A DNA stretch of 64,000 nucleotides from Paraescarpia echinospica (lineage: Eukaryota; Annelida; Polychaeta; Sabellida; Siboglinidae): assembly GCA_020002185.1 (NCBI GenBank), contig CM034531.1, positions 44,641,099 through 44,705,098 on the forward strand, in the 5' to 3' direction. The notes under the pieces are model-generated. The model worked only from the letters and a program-made list of their open reading frames with translations. It did not search any database and was not told the origin of the DNA. Numbering within the stretch: position 1 is the stretch's first letter; each line of letters begins with the position of its first letter. The position numbers were made by a program, and so were the translations under genes. Below are positions 39,801-54,800 of the stretch, piece by piece.

Positions 39801-42800
39801 TGCACAGCTGAACGAACCGAAGCAACTTGAGAGTGAACAAAATTGTCCAAGCCTTGAAACAGCAGCACAAGGATTGAAACCACGGTTCTCCAGGTTTAGA
39901 GTCGAGTGTTCTCTTACTTATGGTGCCAAGCCCCAATACATTTTGGGTGTCCTGAAACATAGTTGACCTGCAGTACCGGTGCGATGATTCAATGGATTCG
40001 GTTTGTAGCATTATCAAACTGGCCATTTTGTAAAACATTTTATACAGCTTATAGATGCCATATGACCATATAGAAAATATATAGCATGTCTGAAATTACA
40101 TTTCTTCCCCATATATTCGGCGGTCTCTTGCTTCAATGATGATTTTTGCATGTCTCAGTTCAATATTTCTTTTTTAATGATTCTGGTTTGTTGTGCCTCT
40201 AACAGGGCTGTCTACCTGACAAAAACAATTTCCGTAATGACCCCCCCCACCCCCGTCGCATCCCACCCCGCTCCCCAATCCACAAGGTTCCCAATTAAAC
40301 CTTTCTCTGAAGTAGATACAATGACATGCCCAGCCTGTTCACCTTGCCTGGGAATCCAGGAAGTTACTAATTTAATCATCAAAAGTAGATCCATTGAACC
40401 TGCCATGACATGATGCACGGAGCCTGCTATGACACGATCCCGAGCATACCAAAGTAAAATCTATGGAACCTGCTACAGTATGATCCACAGAGCTTGCCAA
40501 AACAAGATCCTTGGAGCTTGTTGTGGATGAATCTGCACCAAGTGACCGGTGTCACACACGTATTGATTTTATCTTGCTGCTGCGGTAGCAATGTGAGGCT
40601 GACTTGGAGAATGACAATCGCACGCATGCGTCACCACGTCGTCCCTGCTTCAGGTGAGACAACACAGCCACACCCCACAATGTCACCAACTGTCAACATG
40701 TCCCGTGTTGATCTTCTTGGCAACAAAGCCTTACACTCTGTGACTTCTCTTGTATACTGTATCACTGTCAGCGATAAGGATGGCTGTGACGTCAGCCTTG
40801 ATGGGCCTGATGATAGTGTCATGTGAAGGTAGTGTCACATGATGGCAATGTCATGTGATGGTAGTGTCACGTGATGGTAGTGTCACATGATGGTAGTGCC
40901 ATATGATGGTAGTGTCGTGTGGTGGTAGTGTCACGTGATGGTTGTGTCACATGATGGTAGTGCCATGTGATGGTAGTGTCATGTGATGGTAGCATCATGT
41001 GATGGTAGTATCATGTGATGATAGTGTCACATGATGGTAGTATCACGTGAGGGTAGTGTCATGTGATGGTAGTACTACGTGATGGTAGCGTCATGTGATG
41101 CTAGTGTCATGTGATGGTAGTATTATGTGAGGGTAGTGTCATGTCATAGTAGTGTCATGTGATTGTAATGTCATGCGATGATAGTGTCATGTTGTGGTAG
41201 TGTCATGTGATGAGTGTCATGTTATGGTAGTGTCATGTGATGGTAGTGTCACATGATGGAAGTGTCATGTAATGATAGTACTATGTGAGGGTAGTGTCAT
41301 GTGATGGTAGTACTATGTAAGGGTAGTGTCATGTGAATGTGATGGTAGTATTATGTGAGAGTAGTACTATGTAAGGGTAGTGTCATGTGATGGTAGTGTC
41401 ATGTGATGGTAGTATTATGTGATGGTAGTATCATATGATTGTAGTACTATGTGATGGTAGTACCATGTGATGGTAGTATCATGTGATGGTAGTATCATAT
41501 GATTGTAGTACTATGTGAGGGTAGTATCATGTGACTGTAGTACTATGTGATGGAAGTACCATGTAATGGTAGTATCATGTGATGGTAGTATCATATGATT
41601 GTAGTACTATGTGATGGTAGTATCATATGATTGTAGTACTATGTGATGGTAGTACCATGTAATGGTAGTATCATGTGATGGTAGTATCATATGATTGTAG
41701 TACTATGTGATGGTAGTATCATATGATTGTAGTACTATGTGATGGTAGTACCATGTAATGGTAGTATCATGTGATGGTAGTATCATATGATTGTAGTACT
41801 ATGTGACGGTAGTATCATGTGATGGTAGTACCATGTGATGATAGTATCATGTGATGGTAGTATCATATGATTGTAGTACTATGTGAGGGTAGTATCATGT
41901 GACCGTAGTACTATGTGATGGAAGTACCATGTAATGGTAGTATCATGTGATGGTAGTATCATATGATTGTAGTACTATGTGATGGTAGTATCATATGATT
42001 GTAGTACTATGTGATGGTAGTACCATGTAATGGTAGTATCATGTGATGGTAGTATCATATGATTGTAGTACTATGTGACAGTAGTATCATGTGATGGTAG
42101 TACTATGTGATGGAAGTACCATGTAATGGTAGTATCATGTGATGGTAGTATCATATGATTGTAGTACTATGTGATGGTAGTATCATATGATTGTAGTACT
42201 ATGTGATGGTAGTACCATGTAATGGTAGTATCATGTGATGGTAGTATCATATGATTGTAGTACTATGTGACGGTAGTATCATGTGATGGTAGTACTATGT
42301 GATGGTAGTACCATGTGATGGTAGTATCATGTGATGGTAGTATCATGATTGTAGTACTATGTGAGGGTAGTGTCATGTCATGGTACTATCATGTAATTGT
42401 ATTACAGCCACTGACAAGAAGTCTGTCATTTAACAACAACAGTTGTGTCAGCTAGAAGTGTTTGCTCTCAACTAGTTCTCTGTGATTCCCAAATATTATA
42501 ACTGAACTAGCTTACACCCACCCACGGGGAAACACATCGTGACACCACCTAGAAATACCTCACCATACACTTTGTCAGCTGAAAAACTAAATAAATCTAG
42601 ACAACTTCAGTTGTAAATACAAGAGTGAAAGGAAGCGAGTGAACAGGAAAGAGGTGAGTGGACCTCAACACCTCGGAGGATGGAAAGAGATGAGTGGACC
42701 TCAACACCTCGGAGGAAGGAAAGAGGTGAGTGGACCTCAACACCTCGGAGGAAGGAAAGAGATGAGTGGACCTCAACACCTCGGAGGAAGGAAAGAGGTG

Positions 42801-45800
42801 AGTGGACCTCAACACCTCGGAGGAAGGAAAGAGATGAGTGGACCTCAACACCTCGGAGGCAGGAAGAGGAGTGGACCTCAACTCCTCGGAGGAAGGAAAG
42901 TGATGAGTGGACCTCAACACCTCGGAGGGAGGAAAGAGATGAGTCGACCTCAACTCCTCGGAGGAAGGAAAGAGATGAGTGGACCTCAACACCTCGGAGG
43001 AAAGAGATGAATGGACCTCAGCACCTCGGAGGAAGGAAAGAGATGAGTGGACCTCAACACCTAGGAGGAAGGAAAGAGAGGAGTGGACCTCAACTCCTCG
43101 GAAGAAGGAAAGAGATGAGTGGACCTCAACACCTCGGAGGGAGGAAAGAGATGAGTGGACCTCAACACCTCAGAGGAAGGAAAGAGAGGAGTGGACCTCA
43201 ACACCTCGGAGGAAGGAAAGAGATGAGTGGACCTCAACACCTCGGAGGAAGGAAAGAGGAGTGGACCTCAACTCCTCGGAGGAAGGAAAGAGATGAGTGG
43301 ACCTGAACACCTCGGAGGAAGGAAAGAGAGGAGTGGACCTCAACACTTCGGAGGAAGGAAAGAGATGAGTGGACCTCAACACCTCGGAGGAAGGAAAGAG
43401 ATGAGTGGACCTCAACACCTCGGAGGAAGGAAAGAGAGGAGTGGACCTCAACTCCTCGGAGGAAGGAAAGAGATGAGTGGACCTCAACACCTCGGAGGGA
43501 GGAAAGAGATGAGTGGACCTCAACACCTCAGAGGAAGGAAAGAGAGGAGTGGACCTCAACACCTCGGAGGAAGGAAAGAGATGAGTGGACCTCAACACCT
43601 CGGAGGAAGGAAAGAGGAGTGGACCTCAACTCCTCGGAGGAAGGAAAGAGATGAGTGGACCTGAACACCTCGGAGGAAGGAAAGAGAGGAGTGGACCTCA
43701 ACACTTCGGAGGAAGGAAAGAGATGAGTGGACCTCAACACCTCGGAGGGAGGAAAGAGGAGTGGATCTCAACTCCTCGAAGGAAGGAAAGAGATGATGGA
43801 CCTCAACACCTCGGAGGGAGGAAAGAGATGAGTGGTCCTCAACACCTCGGAGGGAGGAAAGAGATGAGTGGACCTCAACACCTCGGAGGAAAGAGATGAG
43901 TGGACCTCAGCACCTCGGAGGAAGGAAAGAGAGGATTGGACCTCAACACCTCGGAGGGAGGAAAGACATGAGTGGACATCAACACCTCGGAGGAAGAAAG
44001 AGATGAGTGGACCTCAACACCTCGGAGGAAGGATAGAGATGAGTGGACATCAACAACTCGGAGCAGATACATTTACAACACTACAAAGCATATTAATATA
44101 TAGATACTCATCGCTGTAAGACAATAGATATAACATGAGTGTATATTCATCTCCTTTCATATATTTGTATGTGATTGTAATGTCATGTGATGATAGTGTC
44201 ATGTCGTGGTAGTGTCATGTGATGAGTGTCATGTTATGGTAGTGTCATGTGATGGTAGTGTCACGTGATGGAAGTGTCATGTGATGATAGTACTATGTGA
44301 GAGTAGTGTCATGTGATGGTAGTACTATGTAAGGGTAGTGTCATGTGAATGTGATGGTAGTATTATGTGAGAGTAGTACTATGTAAGGGTAGTGTCATGT
44401 GATGGTAGTATTATGTGAGGGTAATGTCATGTCGTGGTAGGATCATGTGATTGTAGTACTATGTGATGGTAGTATCATGTGACAGTAGTACTATGTGATG
44501 GTAGTACCATGTGATGGTAGTATCATGTGATGGTAGTATCATATGATTGTAGTACTATGTGAGGGTAGTATCATTTGACGGTAGTACTATGTGATGGTAG
44601 TACCATGTAATGGTAGTATCATGTGATGGTAGTATCATGTGATGGTAGTATCATATGATTGTAGTACTATGTGATGGTAGTATCATGTAACCGTAGTACT
44701 ATGTGATGGTAGTACCATGTAATGGTAGTATCATGTGATGGTAGTATCATATGATTGTAGTACTATGTGAAGGTAGTGTCATGTCATGGTAGTACTATGT
44801 GATGGTAGTACCATGTGATGGTAGTATCATGTGATGGTAGTATCATGTGATTGTAGTACTATGTGAGGGTAGTATCATGTGACCGTAGTACTATGTGATG
44901 GAAGTACCATGTAATGGTAGTATCATGTGATGGTAGTATCATATGATTGTAGTACTATGTGATGGTAGTATCATATGATTGTAGTACTATGTGATGGTAG
45001 TACCATGTAATGGTAGTATCATGTGATGGTAGTATCATATGATTGTAGTACTATGTGACGGTAGTATCATGTGATGGTAGTACTATGTGATGGTAGTACC
45101 ATGTAATGGTAGTATCATGTGATGGTAGTATCATATGATTGTAGTACTATGTGATGGTAGTACCATGTAATGGTAGTATCATGTGATGGTAGTATCATAT
45201 GATTGTAGTACTATGTGACGGTAGTACTATGTGATGGTAGTACCATGTAATGGTAGTATCATGTGATGGTAGTATCATATGATTGTAGTACTATGTGAAG
45301 GTAGTGTCATGTCATGGTAGTACTATGTGATGGTAGTACCATGTGATGGTAGTATCATGTGATGGTAGTATCATGTGATTGTAGTACTATGTGAGGGTAG
45401 TATCATGTGACCGTAGTACTATGTGATGGAAGTACCATGTAATGGTAGTATCATGTGATGGTAGTATCATATGATTGTAGTACTATGTGATGGTAGTATC
45501 ATATGATTGTAGTACTATGTGATGGTAGTACCATGTAATGGTAGTATCATGTGATGGTAGTATCATATGATTGTAGTACTATGTGACGGTAGTATCATGT
45601 GACGGTAGTACTATGTGATGGTAGTACCATGTAATGGTAGTATCATGTGATGGTAGTATCATATGATTGTAGTACTATGTGATGGTAGTACCATGTAATG
45701 GTAGTATCATGTGATGGTAGTATCATATGATTGTAGTACTATGTGACGGTAGTACTATGTGATGGTAGTACCATGTGATGGTAGTATCATGTGATGGTAG

Positions 45801-48800
45801 TATCATGATTGTAGTACTATGTGAGGGTAGTGTCATGTCATGGTACTATCATGTAATTGTATTACAGCCACTGACAAGAAGTCTGTCATTTAACAACAAC
45901 AGTTGTGTCAGCTAGAAGTGTTTGCTCTCAACTAGTTCTCTGTGATTCCCAAATATTATAACTGAACTAGCTTACACCCACCCACGGGGAAACACATCGT
46001 GACACCACCTAGAAATACCTCACCATACACTTTGTCAGCTGAAAAACTAAATAAATCTAGACAACTTCAGTTGTAAATACAAGAGTGAAAGGAAGCGAGT
46101 GAACAGGAAAGAGGTGAGTGGACCTCAACACCTCGGAGGATGGAAAGAGATGAGTGGACCTCAACACCTCGGAGGAAGGAAAGAGGTGAGTGGACCTCAA
46201 CACCTCGGAGGAAGGAAAGAGATGAGTGGACCTCAACACCTCGGAGGAAGGAAAGAGGTGAGTGGACCTCAACACCTCGGAGGAAGGAAAGAGATGAGTG
46301 GACCTCAACACATCGGAGGAAGGAAAGAGGTGAGTGGACCTCAACACCTCGAAGGAAGGAAAGAGATGAGTGGACCTCAACACCTCAGAGGAAGGAAAGA
46401 GAGGAGTGGACCTCAACACCTTGGAGGAAGGAAAGAGATGAGTGGACCTCAACACCTCAGAGGAAGGAAAGAGAGGAGTGGACCTCAACACCTCGAAGGA
46501 AGGAAAGAGATGAGTGGACCTCAACACCTCGGAGGGAGGAAAGAGATGAGTGGACCTCAACACCTCAGAGGAAGGAAAGAGAGGAGTGGACCTCAACACC
46601 TCGGAGGAAGGAAAGAGATGAGTGGACCTCAACACCTCGGAGGAAGGAAAGAGGAGTGGACCTCAACTCCTCGGAGGAAGGAAAGAGATGAGTGGACCTG
46701 AACACCTCGGAGGAAGGAAAGAGAGGAGTGGACCTCAACACTTCGGAGGAAGGAAAGAGATGAGTGGACCTCAACACCTCGGAGGGAGGAAAGAGGAGTG
46801 GATCTCAACTCCTCGAAGGAAGGAAAGAGATGATGGACCTCAACACCTCGGAGGGAGGAAAGAGATGAGTGGTCCTCAACACCTCGGAGGGAGGAAAGAG
46901 ATGAGTGGACCTCAACACCTCGGAGGAAAGAGATGAGTGGACCTCAGCACCTCGGAGGAAGGAAAGAGAGGATTGGACCTCAACACCTCGGAGGGAGGAA
47001 AGACATGAGTGGACATCAACACCTCGGAGGAAGGAAAGAGATGAGTGGACCTCAACACCTCGGAGGAAGGATAGAGATGAGTGGACATCAACAACTCGGA
47101 GCAGATACATTTACAACACTACAAAGCATATTAATATATAGATACTCATCGCTGTAAGACAATAGATATAACATGAGTGTATATTCATCTCCTTTCATAT
47201 ATTTGTATGTGATTGTAATGTCATGTGATGATAGTGTCATGTCGTGGTAGTGTCATGTGATGAGTGTCATGTTATGGTAGTGTCATGTGATGGTAGTGTC
47301 ACGTGATGGAAGTGTCATGTGATGATAGTACTATGTGAGAGTAGTGTCATGTGATGGTAGTACTATGTAAGGGTAGTGTCATGTGAATGTGATGGTAGTA
47401 TTATGTGAGAGTAGTACTATGTAAGGGTAGTGTCATGTGATGGTAGTATTATGTGAGGGTAATGTCATGTCGTGGTAGGATCATGTGATTGTAGTACTAT
47501 GTGATGGTAGTATCATGTGACAGTAGTACTATGTGATGGTAGTACCATGTGATGGTAGTATCATGTGATGGTAGTATCATATGATTGTAGTACTATGTGA
47601 GGGTAGTATCATTTGACGGTAGTACTATGTGATGGTAGTACCATGTAATGGTAGTATCATGTGATGGTAGTATCATATGATTGTAGTACTATGTGATGGT
47701 AGTATCATGTAACCGTAGTACTATGTGATGGTAGTACCATGTAATGGTAGTATCATGTGATGGTAGTATCATATGATTGTAGTACTATGTGAAGGTAGTG
47801 TCATGTCATGGTAGTACTATGTGATGGTAGTACCATGTGATGGTAGTATCATGTGATGGTAGTATCATGTGATTGTAGTACTATGTGAGGGTAGTATCAT
47901 GTGACCGTAGTACTATGTGATGGAAGTACCATGTAATGGTAGTATCATGTGATGGTAGTATCATATGATTGTAGTACTATGTGATGGTAGTATCATATGA
48001 TTGTAGTACTATGTGATGGTAGTACCATGTAATGGTAGTATCATGTGATGGTAGTATCATATGATTGTAGTACTATGTGACGGTAGTATCATGTGACGGT
48101 AGTACTATGTGATGGTAGTACCATGTAATGGTAGTATCATGTGATGGTAGTATCATATGATTGTAGTACTATGTGATGGTAGTACCATGTAATGGTAGTA
48201 TCATGTGATGGTAGTATCATATGATTGTAGTACTATGTGACGGTAGTACTATGTGATGGTAGTACCATGTAATGGTAGTATCATGTGATGGTAGTATCAT
48301 ATGATTGTAGTACTATGTGAAGGTAGTGTCATGTCATGGTAGTACTATGTGATGGTAGTACCATGTGATGGTAGTATCATGTGATGGTAGTATCATGTGA
48401 TTGTAGTACTATGTGAGGGTAGTATCATGTGACCGTAGTACTATGTGATGGAAGTACCATGTAATGGTAGTATCATGTGATGGTAGTATCATATGATTGT
48501 AGTACTATGTGATGGTAGTATCATGATTGTAGTACTATGTGATGGTAGTACCATGTAATGGTAGTATCATGTGATGGTAGTATCATATGATTGTAGTACT
48601 ATGTGACGGTAGTATCATGTGACGGTAGTACTATGTGATGGTAGTACCATGTAATGGTAGTATCATGTGATGGTAGTATCATATGATTGTAGTACTATGT
48701 GATGGTAGTACCATGTAATGGTAGTATCATGTGATGGTAGTATCATATGATTGTAGTACTATGTGACGGTAGTACTATGTGATGGTAGTACCATGTGATG

Positions 48801-51800
48801 GTAGTATCATGTGATGGTAGTATCATGATTGTAGTACTATGTGAGGGTAGTGTCATGTCATGGTACTATCATGTAATTGTATTACAGCCACTGACAAGAA
48901 GTCTGTCATTTAACAACAACAGTTGTGTCAGCTAGAAGTGTTTGCTCTCAACTAGTTCTCTGTGATTCCCAAATATTATAACTGAACTAGCTTACACCCA
49001 CCCACGGGGAAACACATCGTGACACCACCTAGAAATACCTCACCATACACTTTGTCAGCTGAAAAACTAAATAAATCTAGACAACTTCAGTTGTAAATAC
49101 AAGAGTGAAAGGAAGCGAGTGAACAGGAAAGAGGTGAGTGGACCTCAACACCTCGGAGGATGGAAAGAGATGAGTGGACCTCAACACCTCGGAGGAAGGA
49201 AAGAGGTGAGTGGACCTCAACACCTCGGAGGAAGGAAAGAGATGAGTGGACCTCAACACCTCGGAGGAAGGAAAGAGGTGAGTGGACCTCAACACCTCGG
49301 AGGAAGGAAAGAGATGAGTGGACCTCAACACATCGGAGGAAGGCAAGAGGTGAGTGGACCTCAACACCTCGAAGGAAGGAAAGAGATGAGTGGACCTCAA
49401 CACCTCAGAGGAAGGAAAGAGAGGAGTGGACCTCAACACCTCGGAGGAAGGAAAGAGATGAGTGGACCTCAACACCTCAGAGGAAGGAAAGAGAGGAGTG
49501 GACCTCAACACCTCGAAGGAAGGAAAGAGATGAGTGGACCTCAACACCTCGGAGGGAGGAAAGAGACGAATGAACCTCAACACCTCGGAGGAAGGAAAGA
49601 GATGAGTGGACCTCAACACCTCAGAGGAAGGAAAGAGAGGAGTGGACCTCAACACCTCGGAGGAAGGAAAGAGAGGAGTGGACCTCAACACCTCGGAGGG
49701 AGGAAAGAGATGAGTGGACCTCAACTCCTCGGAGGAAGGAAAGAGATGAGTGGACCTCAACACCTCGGAGGCAGGAAGAGGAGTGGACCTCAACTCCTCG
49801 GAGGAAGGAAAGTGATGAGTGGACCTCAACACCTCGGAGGGAGGAAAGAGATGAGTCGACCTCAACTCCTCGGAGGAAGGAAAGAGATGAGTGGACCTCA
49901 ACACCTCGGAGGAAAGAGATGAATGGACCTCAGCACCTCGGAGGAAGGAAAGAGATGAGTGGACCTCAACACCTAGGAGGAAGGAAAGAGAGGAGTGGAC
50001 CTCAACTCCTCGGAAGAAGGAAAGAGATGAGTGGACCTCAACACCTCGGAGGGAGGAAAGAGATGAGTGGACCTCAACACCTCAGAGGAAGGAAAGAGAG
50101 GAGTGGACCTCAACACCTCGGAGGAAGGAAAGAGATGAGTGGACCTCAACACCTCAGAGGAAGGAAAGAGGAGTGGACCTCAACTCCTCGGAGGAAGGAA
50201 AGAGATGAGTGGACCTGAACACCTCGGAGGAAGGAAAGAGAGGAGTGGACCTCAACACTTCGGAGGAAGGAAAGAGATGAGTGGACCTCAACACCTCGGA
50301 GGAAGGAAAGAGGAGTGGACCTCAACTCCTTGGGGGAAGGAAAGAGATGATGGACCTCAACACCTCGGAGGGAGGAAAGAGATGAGTGGACCTCAACTCC
50401 TCGGAGGAAGGAAAGAGATGAGTGGACCTCAGCACCTCGGAGGAAGGAAAGAGGAGTGGATCTCAACTCCTCGAAGGAAGGAAAGAGATGATGGACCTCA
50501 ACACCTCGGAGGGAGGAAAGAGATGAGTGGTCCTCAACACCTCGGAGGGAGGAAAGAGATGAGTGGACCTCAACACCTCGGAGGAAAGAGATGAGTGGAC
50601 CTCAGCACCTCGGAGGAAGGAAAGAGAGGATTGGACCTCAACACCTCGGAGGGAGGAAAGACATGAGTGGACATCAACACCTCGGAGGAAGGAAAGAGAT
50701 GAGTGGACCTCAACACCTCGGAGGAAGGATAGAGATGAGTGGACATCAACAACTCGAAGCAGATACATTTACAACACTACAAAGCATATTAATATATAGA
50801 TACTCATCGCTGTAAGACAATAGATAAAACATGAGTGTATATTCATCTCCTTTCATATATTTGTACCTCAATGTGCATAAATGTCAGTGATCTAAGTCTG
50901 ACTAGTCAAAATTACTCATGTTTATTGATTCACAAATCTTGATGGATCAACAACTGCTCGATCAACATCCCTAAAATTTTGCCCAACCATCGCATGCTTT
51001 TTTTGTAGTTGTACCTAAAATGTGGAAAATATTATTTTCAAACTTGCATTTCCCTTGCCCAGGTGATGACTTCTGCATGTCCCTGTTCATGATTTTAGGC
51101 AAAACAATTCTGGTTTGTGTGCTTCTGAGCCAGGGTTCCTGCAGTCTTAGGTTCTATATTAGTATTATTATTGATCACAAAAGTTGTGGTGGCCAGAAGC
51201 ACTGAATTCTGCTTACCTATAACTCTGTTGATCTTCACATAATACTCTCGCTTTTCACCAACACGAACTTGACATAAACAGCTTTAACTGCATCGACTAC
51301 AGAGCTACTTACATTTCTGATAGGACCCCTTCGGTTCTAGGCTCCTACCACTCAGACAGTCACTTAGGGACCACACTGAAATGGACATGGCTAATTGCAC
51401 CAGTAAGCTCTATGCAGTTCTTTCAATGGCTTACTGCGGTTACCATGGAGATGCCTAATTGTTGTCACTGCTGGACATGTTTGTTGCCATGCCAATCATT
51501 CAATTACATAACGTAGTTAGCATGAGCCATGCTAGGTTCTTAGAGCATTGCATATTTACATTCTTGCTTCATTAGTTGTTCGACTTTTTCTTGCATCCTA
51601 ACACTCCATCAAGTCTACCTATATTTTACTTCCCCTGACATAGATACAAGGTAGAAGGGCCCAATGGCTTTTAAGAGTGTTATGATCAAGCCTCGACGTT
51701 GGTGGCAGCCATATATAGCCATTTGCTGCAATTCCCTGGCAACTGGCTGTTGTGTCTCAAAAATTACACAACGCCATAGAGACAGTATGCATTGGGACAC

Positions 51801-54800
51801 ATAAAAAGAGTTAAATTATTAGCCGTCCAAAAACATCACGTACAATTTTTTGTTGCATTTTAGGGTGTCCAAAATTATAGTCATTTCCGTACTGTCTGTG
51901 GCAAGCTTCCCACATGAGATCAAAGATTATTTGAGTGGCAGCTATTACAATGTAATTAAGTGTCCAGCTGCAACAGGAAATTGCAACTGGGTGGTCTCAG
52001 ACAATCTTACACACGCATACCTGCATGGTTTGGAAACAGAGGCGTTGACAGAACAAGAGAAGCTGCAAGTTTGCGAGAATAACTAGGTTGAAACAAACGA
52101 AAATTCAGCCTAACAGGAAAACTGGTGAGAAGCCGGATGCGACGGACAGGCCACTAGGCAAGGATGTATGCAGAGGTGGGACAACACCACCAAGGACGCA
52201 GGAGAAGGAGAAGGCCACAGCTGAGATGGGAGGACTGTGTGAGGAGGGACATGAGACGATCGAGTGAGGATGAAAGATGGAGAGAGGAGACTGTTGACAG
52301 GAAGTTATGGAAAGAACAGAGCAAGTGGTTCGACAGTACTATACCTGACCTTCACCCTTGTATTGAGAACAATGAAGAACACAGACAGTCTGAATACTGT
52401 AATGACTATCAAATCGGGCACATGAAAAATATTAAAAATTTCAGCTTTCCAAAAACAGTACAGAAAAATAATTATTTTTAGAGTATCCAAAAACCTATAG
52501 TCATTAATGATAGTTCACGGCCAAATTGTTTTAGACATGCAATTTACTACAGTATTTTTTCTATGACAACTGAAAGTAACTACATCATCACTACTTGAAG
52601 TCACACTTTTGTCTGAAATGCCAGTCCAGATGGTCTGGATTTAGGTCAACCATGAAATGACAATCTCATTACCAAGCTGACTTCAAACAAGACATCTAAG
52701 CACAGGATTGTCACCAGCCATGTGTCGGCAAATTCAATCAGCTGAACAATCATTATCACTTTTGTTTAGTCTCAGCCCATGGGCGATTTAACAAATTCTG
52801 TGAATTTCAGCAAGCAATGAAAACATGAGATGGTTGGTTAGTAAAGACTGCTTCAAACAGCTGATGACTGTGAATGAACGTTGAAAGCTGGGAGATTATC
52901 TTGTCTAATAATTTCACTGCCCAAATTTGTTTTAATGAACTGCAATTTTGAAAATAGTTTTGAACGTTTTCTGTCGATGAACACTGACTCTGCCACTGAG
53001 CAGGCAATGTAAATGTGATATTCACATAGCAAATTTCAAATTAAACAGATAAAAGTAATTAAAGTTCCCTCAGCAACAAATTAGCCCATTCAAAATTACA
53101 TTCGCTGGCATTTAAATCTGTAAATCATGAACAGCTTACTTTATATACAAAATCGGTTTAGTTAAAAATATATACACTGTAATTTTATTTAAAATTATTG
53201 AGAGAATTAACTTTAATCATTACACTGGGAAATTTATGAAAATACGAACAACCTTACATTATAGTATATAGAACCGGGCAAGGTTTGCCATTTCTTGCTA
53301 AGCTTCAACTTGACCTAGTCGAAAGTAAGTAAGTAGCTCATCCAATAATTTCAACAAAACTAAATCAAACTTTCATAAACGATCTAGCATATCACAGTGA
53401 ATACCAGATTTTTTTATTTTTGTGAAATAAATTGTTTTTATTTCAAAAGCTAGTTTAAAACATTGTAATTCATTAAACCACATTTGGGCAGTCAAGATAT
53501 TAATGGGGGAGACAGAAGGAATTAGAATGAAGAGACAACTGGCAGTTGTTATGAGACCCCGCCTAAGAGTAGAAACACCCACCTGTACCTGAACTTTGAC
53601 CCAACAGAGAAGAACGACCCCTTGACCTGCGGGGGCGTGTGCAGTCGGAAGAATGTGTGGTGTTCGATGCAGGATCGCCAGAGGTTCTTGCACGACCGAT
53701 AGCTGAACATGTTGAACCCAACCAGGTTCTCTACGTTGTCATTCTGAAACAACCACAAACAGGTTCTCTATATTGTCATTCTGAAACAACCACAAACAGG
53801 TTCTCTACATTGTCATTCTGAAACAACCACAAACAGGTTCTCTACGTTGTCATTCTGAAACAACCACAAACGGGTTCTCTACACTGTCATTCTGAAACAA
53901 CCACAAACAGGTTCTCTACATTGTCATTCTGAAACAACCACAAACAGGTTCTCTACGTTGTCATTCTGAAACAACCACAAACAGGTTCTCTACACTGTCA
54001 TTCTGAAACAACCACAAACAGGTTCTCTACATTGTCATTCTGAAACAACCACAAACAGGTTCTCTACGTTGTCATTCTGAAACAACCACAAACAGGTTCT
54101 CTGCATTGTCATTCTGAAACAACCAAACAGGTTCTCTACGTTGTCATTCTGAAACAACCACAAACGGGTTCTCTACACTGTCATTCTGAAACAACCACAA
54201 ACAGGTTCTCTACATTGTCATTCTGAAACAACCACAAACAGGTTCTCTACGTTGTCATTCTGAAACAACCACAAAAAGGTTCTCTATGTTGTCATTCTGA
54301 AACAACCAAACAGGTTCTCTAAGTTGTAATTCTGAAACAACCACAAACAGGTTCTCTACGTTGTCATTCTGAAACAACCACAAAAACGTTCTCTATGTTG
54401 CCATTCTGAAGCAACCACAAACAGGTTCTCTACATTGTCATTCTGAAGCAACCACAAACAGGTTCTCTACATTGTCATTCTGAAACAACCACAAACAGGT
54501 TCTCTACGTTGTCTTTTTGAAACAACCACAAAAAAGTTCTCTATGCTGTCATTCTGAAACAACCACAAACAGGTTCTCTACATTGTCATTCTGAAACAAC
54601 CACAAACAGGTTCTCTACATTGTCATTCTGAAACAACCACAAACAGGTTCTCTACATTGTCATTCTGAAACAACCACAAACAGGTTCTCTACATTGTCAT
54701 TCTGAAACAACCACAAACAGGTTCTCTACGTTGTCATTCTGAAACAACCACAAACAGGTTCTCTGCATTGTCATTCTGAAACAACCAAACAGGTTCTCTA

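Noticed and set aside
40590..40653. Plus-strand exon-like segment with tgcggtag before it and CTTCAG|gtgaga after it
   Set aside because: Open in two frames, no recognisable protein, opposite strand to the gene, and no partner exon found.
42597..50799. Repetitive proteins (SGPQHLGGRKEM, LRSTHLFPSSEV) on both strands of the 36-bp arrays
   Set aside because: The unit length is a multiple of three, giving stop-free frames on both strands at once. No codon bias, signal peptide or splice support.
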